From positions 59,941,443-60,005,442 of the forward strand of contig NC_080585.1 of NCBI RefSeq assembly GCF_029962835.1: 64,000 bases of DNA. Direction: 5' to 3'. Shown here one piece after another: positions 56,353 to 64,000 of the stretch. Origin of the DNA: Magnolia sinica (Eukaryota > Streptophyta > Magnoliopsida > Magnoliales > Magnoliaceae). The translations under genes and the position numbers were made by a program. The stretch's first letter is position 1; the number at the start of each line of letters is the position of its first letter. The notes under the pieces are model-generated. The model had not been told where the DNA came from, made no database searches, and saw only the letters and a list, made by a program, of their open reading frames with translations.

Positions 56353-57412
56353 CTAGAATGGAATATCCTTTTGGAGGAGATTACATAAAGGATGAGAGAA
56401 ATGACTAAAGTCCTTGATGAATCTCCTATAGAATCCAATATGTCCTAGAAAGGATCGCATGTCACATATGATTTTGGGTGGAAGTAGGTTAGAGATCAAG
56501 TCAATTTTAGCCTTATCTACCTCGATTCCCTTGGACGATATTATGTGTCGAAGAACTATTCCCTTAGGAACCATGAAGTGGCACTTTTCCCAATTCATTA
56601 CAAGATTTTTTCTTCACATCTCTTCAACATAAGTTTAAGATGTTCAAGGCATTCGTTAAAGGATGGACCAAAGTCGAAGAAATCATCCATGAAGACCTCT
56701 AAATATTGCCCCACGATATCTGAAGATATACTCAACATATATTGCTGAAATGTGTCAGGGGCATTACGCAGTTCGAATGGCATCCTTCGGTAAGCAAAGG
56801 TGCCAAAGGGGCATGTGAATGTTGTATTCTCTTGATCTTCAAGGGCTATATATACCTGATGTAGCCCGAATATCCATCCAAAAAGCAATAATAAGAATGA
56901 CCAGCTAACTTTTCTAAAATTTGATCAATGAAAGGTAAAGGAAAGTGGTCCTTCCTTATGATGGTATTCAACTTTTGGTAGTTAATGCACATCCTCCAAC
57001 CAGTAGTAACTCTAGTTGGCAGGAGTTCATTATCGACATTGGCTATAATCGTGATTCCAGACTTCTTAGGAATTAGTTATGTTGGACTCACCCATTGATT
57101 GTCAGATATAGGGTATATAATACCCACATCCAACAACTTGAGTACCTCAACCTTAACTACTTCCTTCATGTTAGGATTTAAATGACATTGTGGTTATCGG
57201 GAGGTTTTCGTATTTTCTTCTAAGTGAATGCAGTGGGTACAAATCACAGAGTCAATTCCCTTGAGGTCCGCAATCATCCATCTAAGCACTCCCTTATGTT
57301 TATTGAGAGTAGAAATAAGCATGCTATCTTGTTTTTCATCAAGGTGGGAGGAAATCACCATCGGGTATGTCTCGTTTTGACCTAAGTAGACATATTTAAG
57401 CAGGCAAAGGTT
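56353..57412 (-). pseudogene. Reverse transcriptase and linker of second Athila-like element
   Basis: NWEKCHFMVPKGIVLRHIIS and FLGHIGFYRRFIKDFSHFSH (56353-56598); YIALEDQENTTFTCPFGTFA, MPFELRNAPDTFQQYML and YLEVFMDDFFDFGPSFNE (56598-56888, FMDD box). The fingers and part of the linker continue in broken frames to 57412, where homology ends abruptly against a copia RNase H fragment. Gag, protease, PBS and the 5' LTR are missing. Confidence 0.8.
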
Positions 57413-57720
57413 TTAGGTGGTTGGTGGATCCGTATCATGGAAGAGCGTGTTACAGTCTATTACAACATCTTCTACTATGGAAGTGAGGTATGTAGCTTGT
57501 CATGAACTATTGGATAACAATTAAGAAAGTGTTGCGCTACCTGTAAAGGATAAACGATCATTTGGGGTTAGTTGGATATGCATATGCAGATTTTGTAGGC
57601 TATCTCGATAGCAAGAAGTCCACCTCAGGCAACGTATTCATGATGGTTAGTGGATTCGTTTCATGGAAGAGCGTGAAATAGTCTATTACAACATCTTCTA
57701 CCATGAAAGTGAGGTATGTA
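57413..57720 (+). pseudogene. Duplicated copia RNase H fragments
   Basis: Two extra copies of the RNase H tail found at 58308-58422. Copy 1 (about 57420-57508): GGATCCGTATCATGGAAGAG to GAGGTATGTAGCTTG. Copy 2 (57612-57720): AAGTCCACCTCAGGC to GTGAGGTATGTA. Between them is a piece equivalent to 58175-58310 (GAAAGTGTTGCGCTACCTG). Copy 2 switches at 57720 into the RT palm. Confidence 0.8.
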
Positions 57721-58422
57721 AATGTTAGTGAAAGTAAGTTTATTATTTTAGTCTTGTATATTGACGACATTTTGTTGGCCAGTAGTGATTTTGGACTGTT
57801 GCGTGAGACTAAGAAATTTTTATCTCAAAACTTTGATATGAAAGATCTTAGTGATGCATCATTTGTCATCAACATTCAGATTAGCTGGGATATATCATGT
57901 AGATTGCTTGGCTTGTTGCAGATGACCTATATTGATAGAGTTCTCAAAAAGTTTAACACGTAAGGTTGTGCTCCTAGCCAAGCACCTATTGTAAAATGTG
58001 ACATGTTTGGCCAATTTCAGTGTCCTAAGAATGACCTATGAAAGGACAAGATGAAAGACATTTCGTATATATCAGCAGTAGGAAGTATCATGTATGCTCA
58101 AGTATGTATGCATTCAGATATTGCTTTTGTGGTTTAAATATTATGCAGGTACCTTAGCAATCTAGAGATGAACTATTAGATAGAAATTAAGAAAGTGTTG
58201 CGCTACCTGCAAAGGACAAAGGACTTTACACTCACGTATAGAAGATCCGATCATTTGGAGTTGGTTAGATATACATATGTAGATTTTGCCGGTTATCTTG
58301 ACGGTAAGAAGTCCAACTCAGGCTATGTAGTCATGATGGTTGGTGGATCTGTATCATGGAAGAGCGTCAAACAGTCTATTACAACATCTTCTACTATGGA
58401 AGTGAGGTATGTAGCTTGTTAT
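57721..58422 (+). pseudogene. copia RT palm and RNase H (host element, last part)
   Basis: SKFIILVLYIDDILLASSDF (catalytic YIDD) and LSQNFDMKDLSDASFVINIQ (57703-57963); then decayed SAVGSIMYAQVCMHSDIAF; then KKVLRYLQRTKDFTLTYRRS, GYLDGKKSNSGYVVMMVGGS and SWKSVKQSITTSSTMEVRYV (58195-58425). It is cut at 58422 by the SIRE-like LTR; the RNase H end and 3' LTR are not in the window. Confidence 0.85.
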
Positions 58423-59454
58423 TGAAAAGGCCAAGCAAAACGTCCTAGAGGGGGGGGGGGTGAATAGGACTATGCCAAATTAAAAAAATAAATGCAGAAA
58501 TGAAAAAAAGATAACACAATCAAATAATAAAGAAACACAAGTAAATAGCAACCTTAAATGTATTAGTCTTGAGAGGTTGATACAAACTTAGTTCTAAGGA
58601 CAACCTAGCATAAAAAATCAAAGGCTTATGGCAGGACAGCCTTATTAGAACGTTTGTAACTATCAAAAACCCAAACCAATAAAGAGGCAACAAAAATAGC
58701 AAAGGAAATAAACTAAGTTATTACAACATTCCCAGAAGTGCATAAAATAAATTACACCATTCACCACAAATGCTTAAAGTAAATTACAACATTCACACAC
58801 ATAAGCACATTCAATCAATTACCACAACTCCAAGAATTATAGTGGTTCACTTGTGTGTACACCAACTGTTAGAAAATAACCACACAAATACCTCACTCCT
58901 AATATCCATTCCCTCAGGATATTAGCGTTCACTATGAAAAAAGGTTTTTCAAGGTTCACCTTAAAACCTTCACAATTTTATCTTTAGTTGGGCTTACACA
59001 ATTACAAAAACTCCACACTCTTACATTTTCTGGATTATCTCAAATAAAACCAAAAATAGATTTTTCTGGCACAACCTCAAAAACTAAAAAGGATATACAA
59101 AATATAAATGTACTTATCTGGAATTTCTCCTTTTGAAGAAGCCCAGTAGAACCAATCCGATGTAGACGAAGATGTTCAATGTCCAGTCTCACTGATGAAA
59201 AAGTTCTAGTTCTATATGATTTTGAATTAAATCAACCTGGGCTAGCTTGATTTAATTTTGATTTCAAGAAATGGGAAAACACAAATCCCTTTTTAAAGAA
59301 AGATTGGAATAAAGATCACAAAATCTAAAATATAGCTAATTAAGGAGAATCTAAAATGAGTACAATATAGCTTAATAAATTCACAAACTTATCTCTCAAA
59401 GTACTGCCTTGATTTAGCTTTGAATGAATAAAAAAAACTCTAAAATTCGTGCTC

Positions 59455-59462
59455 TATTTATA
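59455..59462 (-). promoter_or_regulatory. TATA box of SIRE-like LTR (right)
   Basis: TATAAATA on the minus strand in ACCTATAAATAGAGC, matching 6138-6145 of the left copy. Confidence 0.6.
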
Positions 59463-59477
59463 GGTGAAAATATTGTT

Positions 59478-59815
59478 CACTCGACTGGTCTAAGGGTCGG
59501 TTCGACTGGTTGAAGGACCAACAAAATTTTAAATTTTCTGGCACGATAAGATAAGGTTGTTACTCGACTGGTCGAGTGGCTTGCTCGATTGGTCAAGTGG
59601 CCTTCTCGATTGGTCGAGTGGGACCAGAAAAGCTTGCTGGACTTTGAGTCAAGCCTACACGACCGGTCAAGCACTGTTCACTCGACTAGTCAAGCAGTTT
59701 CCACGACTGGTCAAGGTTCCAACAAAAAATTTCAAAAATTCACAACAAACCTTGGACTGGTCTAGAAAACTCTTAGACTGGTCGAGCCAGTACTTGGACT
59801 AGTAGAATAAGGACT
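59478..59815 (-). repeat. Array of interrupted palindromes in U3 (right SIRE-like LTR)
   Basis: About ten copies of a core near CTCGACTGGTCGAG (e.g. 59562-59575, 59604-59618 region), ending about 15 bp from the TATA box. Individual copies differ from those at 5792-6120 by point changes, so the array is conserved in place rather than in detail. Confidence 0.75.
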
Positions 59816-60292
59816 AAGACTAGTGTAGAAAATTACCTATAAACTTATGAAATGACCCACATAAAATATGCAATGAATATGACACAACCTATGGTCAATC
59901 TAGGGTCATCCATACCTTATTTGTGAGTTGGAACAATTGAAACATCATTTGCTTTAGAACCTTGAATTTTTGTGATACAAGAAACTTGAATTCGATCTCT
60001 TGAACTTGAACTTGAGTTACTCTTAAGTTCTTGAGTCTTTAGCATACAGTATGAACTTCAACCTTGAACTTGAGTTCTTGAACTTTAGTTCTTGAATTTG
60101 AGCTTAAAACCTTGAACTTTAACAAACTTCTCTTCAACTTGAAAATGCAGGCAAGTTCGACGAAGATGCAGACAACTTTGCAATGTACAAACCTGATCAA
60201 TTCAACTCAAAGCATAATACAAATTCTAAATGGTTTGGCACAACAAAATTTGACAACTCTACGGGTGCTAGATTTACACAATAGCATTTACA

Positions 60293-60305
60293 ATCTCCCC
60301 CTTTG
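60293..60305 (-). promoter_or_regulatory. Polypurine tract of right SIRE-like element
   Basis: Minus strand CAAAGGGGGAGAT abutting the LTR, same as 5306-5318. Further purine runs on the minus strand at about 60424-60432 and 60460-60480. Confidence 0.75.
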
Positions 60306-60674
60306 TTAAATTTGTGACAAAACCAAATAAAGAATCATGTACCAGTTATATACACAATAAAGAATCATGCACCATATGAGAAATTAATGATCAAATAGTG
60401 TCGATTTGGCCTCATTCCATTACTCCCCCTCAATCAAGGAGAGGTGAATCATCTCCACAATTTCTCCCTCTTTTTGTCACAATATAAAAAAGGAAAGACA
60501 TATAAAGATAAGAGAAGTAAGTGAAATAAGAAAGGAAAGAACATCACCATAATAAACATAATATCAACTTAAGGCATAATATCATGTCCACATATTAAGA
60601 AGTAAAAGACCAAGAAATATCCCAACACACAAAGAATAGAAAGTATTAATACAAGTCTAGAATAATATAGAAAA

Positions 60675-61807
60675 CTAATCAGATCGAGATGATGGAGCAA
60701 GAATAGAAGGGTCTATCTGATGTAGTCCCTTGTTAATGCGCCTAAGATATTTGCACTTGTATTTGAATTGATTTTCCTAGGACACATGCAGACCCTCTAC
60801 CTTCTCCTCAAGGGATCACAATCCTCATCAAAGTTAAAAGGCTGAAAGTCTGGATTAGCCGCATAGTCTGACTCATTAATTTCATCAAACAAATCATCCA
60901 TATTAACATTATCAGGAGGCAAAGCATCCTCTTCTTCAGTTGCTTCAGCAGCTCCTCCAGCACCCACATCAACTTGGCCAGGAGCCAACCTTAAATTCAT
61001 CTTATTAATGTTTAGGTTGTTGAAGGGAAGATGGTTAATGGGAGCTTCTCCAATAGGCATAGCCATAAGACTATGGGTGGCTAAGGCAGTTATAAGATAG
61101 ACAAATGGGATATCACTATGACCTGGATGGAGATGAAACTGAATGATAATGTAACAAATAAGAGATGCAAGACATACAGGAACACCAATAATAATAAAGT
61201 GAAGGATGCGAGCCATGAAAATAGTTAGCTCAGTTTTGTTACCAGACCTAGGATACACATTAGAGATAAAAATACGATGAAGAATCCTATATCTGGGTAA
61301 CATAAATTTGGAATTGAGCGCATTCCCGAAATTCCATTCCGCATTCATGTTGCATAACACTCTAGTGAGCATTCGTTTTTCTGATTCAGATGGTTTTGCC
61401 ACTAAAGTAGAAATAGAAATTCTGTCATCATTAACTGGAAGATCCATCAAGCCAGATATTAAGTGATGGTCTACATCAATAGGACTTTCTCTTATTGTAA
61501 TAGTAAAAGTTAAATTCTCAGTAAAAAAGTCACTTAGGTAAGCAAACATGGCCTGCGCAATGGAACAGTATGCAGAACCGCCCCAATTTAACATGTTAGC
61601 CCATCTTACAATTTGAAGGAGGGGAACAATGCTGATTGGTTCCAAATGATTGGAGTTAATAGTCCGTTCAACAATCACATTACGGAGACATATATCCCGT
61701 ACATATTCAGGATCTTCTTCAGGTGAACAAAGATGACGCATCGTGATTGAAGCAGAACGAGAAGAAGAGGGACCACGAGAGGATCTCTTCTTATTTCTAC
61801 CTTCCAT
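60675..61807 (-). CDS. Extra ORF in env-like position of SIRE-like copia
   Basis: 336 open codons (61807-60797) from ATG; by comparison with 4017-4805 the ancestral frame ran to a TAG at 60675-60677, a frameshift after residue 330 replacing the heptad-like LEEKVEGL tail. Visible: basic Ser/Arg-rich N-terminus (1-22), YVRDICLRNVIVERTI (35-50), NMLNWGGSAYCSIAQAMFAY (71-90), YRILHRIFISNVYPRSGNKT (173-192), a hydrophobic stretch ILHFIIIGVPVCLASLICYI (201-220) that could span a membrane, and an acidic tail (289-330). It lies about 460 bp after RNase H and 370-500 bp before the PPT and LTR, where SIRE/Maximus elements carry an env-like ORF. The pattern resembles putative plant transposon protein domains (PF20167, from recall). 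Membrane fusion function is not implied; no signal peptide is evident. Confidence 0.7.
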
Positions 61808-62265
61808 AGTAACAAGGAATATAAGAAATACAAGTAATGTAAGAAAGGTAAGATGAGTTTCAAGTAAATTAGATTTTATGCTAGAAACCTCAATAAACCA
61901 CCAAAGACCTTGAAATAAATAAAAAAATCAAGGAAATGGAAGTGCAAAGAACGTAAATCCACAAGGAAAACAAAAAAGATGCACTAACCATGAAGGGATC
62001 GAAGGTGAATTCGACCGGTCATGGTAGGGCTGGTTGGGGAAGATGAAACAAATGAAGAAAAAGTACTTTTTGCATAATAAAAAGCCCCAAACCCGAGCGG
62101 CTCGATTGGTCGAGTACATAATCGACCTATCGTGCCACGACTGGTTAAGTGTGTACTCGACTGGTCATGCACCTCATAAATTTTACATTTTCACTATTTT
62201 TGATATTTAAAAATTTACAAAAATAAAATAAAAACATGCAATATAGTACAAATAACACTAGCAAT
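61808..62265 (-). other. Spacer between pol and extra ORF with palindromes
   Basis: No ORF of note. Holds five copies related to the U3 palindrome between 62010 and 62165 (GACCGGTCATGG, CTCGATTGGTCGAG at 62101-62114, ACGACTGGTTAAG, ACTCGACTGGTCATG), 200-360 bp upstream of the extra ORF start on the coding strand. A weak CATAAAAT is on the minus strand near 61873-61880. Confidence 0.6.
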
Positions 62266-63078
62266 TCAGATCATATTGCACGTACCCATATCCAATTTTA
62301 ATTTAGCAAACTTGTTTCTGTCAAGCGGTTTTATAAAAATGTCTGCAACTTGATGTTCAGTTTGAATATAATCCACAGAAATAATCTTATCTTCTACTAA
62401 TTCATGAATATAATGATATCTAATGTCAATATGCTTAGTTCGTGAATGCTGAATTAGATTTTTAAAAATGTTAATTGCACTAGAATTGTCAAAATACAAC
62501 ACCATAGAGTCTTGCGCCAATCCATAATCACTTAACATCCTTTTTATCCACACAAGCTGAGTGCATGCATTACTAGCTGTAATATACTTAGCCTCAGCTG
62601 TAGAAAGTGATACGGAACTCTGTTTCTTACTATGCCATGAAACTAGACAGTTCCCGACATAAAAACATCCACCGCTGGTAGACTTACGGTCATTAATAAT
62701 ACCAGCCCAATCAACATTTGAATAACCGGCTAATTGAACATTAGTATCATGAGGATACCAAAGGTCAAGTTTGGCTGAACTTACGACATATCTCAAAATG
62801 CGCTTTACAACAATCAGGTGGGACTCTTTAGGGTCTAATTGATATCTAGCACAGATTCCTACGCTAAATGCAATATCAGGTTGGCTCACAGTTAAATATA
62901 ATAAACTACCTACCATGCTGTGATACAACTTAGGATCTACACTTTTACTTGTCGAATCCTTAGAAAGTTTAAGTGTCGTACTCATAGGAGTATCGAAATT
63001 TTTACTGCTCTCAAACCCAAACTTTTTCATTAAGTTTAAAGTGTATTCGGTTTGAGAGATAAAGAACCCATCAACAAG
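62266..63078 (-). pseudogene. RNase H of SIRE-like copia
   Basis: Frame 62266-63030 (254 codons): MVGSLLYLTVSQPDIAFSVG, SNVDWAGIINDRKSTSGGCF (first catalytic Asp in VDWAG), SVSLSTAEAKYITASNACTQ (Glu in TAEAKY), MVLYFDNSSAINIFKNL (Asp in YFDN) and TKHIDIRYHYIHELVEDKII. All catalytic positions are kept. One in-frame TAG (about 63076-63078) separates it from RT. The SIRE/Maximus assignment rests on this pattern plus the LTR and ORF layout. Confidence 0.85.
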
Positions 63079-63996
63079 CTATTTTACTTGCAAACCTAAG
63101 AAATAATTCAGTTCTCCAACCATGCTCATTTCAAATTTGGACTTCACTAAATCTGCAAACTCAACAGTCATGTTAGAATAGGTAAATTCATAGATAATGT
63201 CATCAACATATATCTGTACTATCAGTATGTGAACATTGTGTTTTTTTACAAAAAGTGTTTTATCAACACTCCCCATTATAAACTTATAACTTAGTAAAAA
63301 CTTAGTCAATTTCTTGTACCATGCCCTGGGAGCTTGTTTTAATCTATAGAGTACCTTTTTCAGGCGATAAACATGATCAATATGCTTATGGTCTTAAAAA
63401 TCCTTAGGTTGTTCTACATATACTTCTTCATGTAGATCACCATTCAATAAAGCACTCATAACATCCATTTGATAAATTTTAATTTTTTTGTAAAAAGAAA
63501 TGGATATAAACAGTCTGATAGATTCAAGATGAGCTACTAGGGTAAAGGTTTCATCACAATCGATGCATTCTATCTGAGTGTACCGTTGTACAACTAGTCT
63601 AGCCTTGTTTCTTATAATATTACCAAGTTCGTCAGACTTATTTTCAAAGATCCATTTAGTTCCAATAATGTGTTTATCATTATGTCTAGGAACTAAGTAC
63701 CATACATCTTTCCTTACGAATTGATTAAGTTCTTCTTGCATTGCTATTATCCAGTTTTTATCAGCAAGCGCTTCTTTTACATTTGTCGGCTCAATCTGGG
63801 ATGTGAAGTAGACATAATTACAAATATTTTCTAATTGTCTACGAGTGCGCACATCAGTGAGAGGGTTCTCAAGAATTTGATCAGTTGGATGGTCTTTAAC
63901 TGACCGCAGTTCAGTGTCATTTTGACTAGATGAAGAGTCTGGTTTATCAAATAAAGAGACTTCATCATCTTCTAAACTTGAGACAGGTGTAATCAA
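63079..63996 (-). pseudogene. Reverse transcriptase of SIRE-like copia, cut by window edge
   Basis: Frame 63394-63996 with NVKEALADKNWIIAMQEELN, LVPRHNDKHIIGTKWIFENK and IKIYQMDVMSALLNGDLHEE (first catalytic Asp in MDV); a TAA at about 63393 follows QPKDF; then APRAWYKKLTKFL and the catalytic box VQIYVDDIIYEFT (63079-63309). Only about two in-frame stops in over 550 codons make this the best preserved pol in the window. The frame continues upstream of 63996 into integrase outside the window. Confidence 0.85.
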
Positions 63997-64000
63997 GTTA

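Larger units (their letters stand above)
58423..60292 (-). repeat. 3' LTR of SIRE/Maximus-like copia (right copy)
   Basis: Left end TGAAAAGGCCAAGC at 58423, right end ATAGCATTTACA at 60292; coding strand starts TGTAAATGCTAT after the polypurine tract. Length 1870 bp. Contains the CCCCCCCCCCTCTAGGAC signature near its 3' end (58446-58460), minus-strand TATAAATA (59455-59462), palindrome array (59478-59815) and TTGAACTT repeats (59990-60125). Inserted into copia RNase H; GTTAT (58418-58422) is the candidate TSD half. Confidence 0.85.

Overview
The window is plant nuclear DNA made almost entirely of nested, decayed LTR retrotransposons. I found no host gene, rRNA, tRNA or CRISPR array. The plant assignment rests on Ty3/gypsy and Ty1/copia lineages known only from plants, on their primer-binding sites (tRNA-Asp-like and initiator-Met-like), and on AT-rich spacers with plant-type MITEs. 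The inverted-repeat elements at 16.3-17.4 kb resemble ones I associate with magnoliids, but the species cannot be fixed from this sequence.

Layout. 1-3.7 kb: minus-strand gypsy gag and protease with PBS and LTR. 3.7-7.1 kb: a foldback repeat, then the 3' part of a plus-strand SIRE/Maximus-like copia element (extra ORF, polypurine tracts, LTR). 7.1-14.5 kb: minus-strand Tat-lineage gypsy, with a coiled-coil ORF remnant lying antisense beyond its pol. 14.5-18 kb: MITEs, foldback elements and microsatellites. 18.1-20.5 kb: minus-strand Tork-like copia, broken by a plus-strand Tekay-like chromovirus (20.5-28.5 kb, 3.3-kb LTR). 28.5-30.7 kb: unassigned. 30.7-58.4 kb: one old plus-strand copia element that acts as the host for later insertions. 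These are a complete Athila-like gypsy with both LTRs (32.6-43.7 kb, TSD ATGYG), a solo Tekay LTR (44.2-47.3 kb, TSD CAAAT), and a second Athila-like element (47.6-57.4 kb) that itself contains a minus-strand Tekay-type insertion (50.1-54.5 kb). 58.4-64 kb: a second SIRE-like copia element on the minus strand, running off the window.

The most interesting content is a set of extra ORFs. Two copies of the SIRE-like element carry the same non-gag/pol gene between RNase H and the 3' LTR, the position of the env-like ORF of this lineage. One copy still has 336 open codons with a long hydrophobic segment and an acidic tail. A decayed gene with the same kind of fold and motifs sits in the 5' part of the Tekay element. 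The Tat element has an antisense coiled-coil ORF. Separately, LTRs of unrelated families carry arrays of short interrupted palindromes just upstream of their TATA boxes, and the SIRE palindrome recurs upstream of its extra ORF. Family and domain names below come from recall of motif patterns, without database searches.
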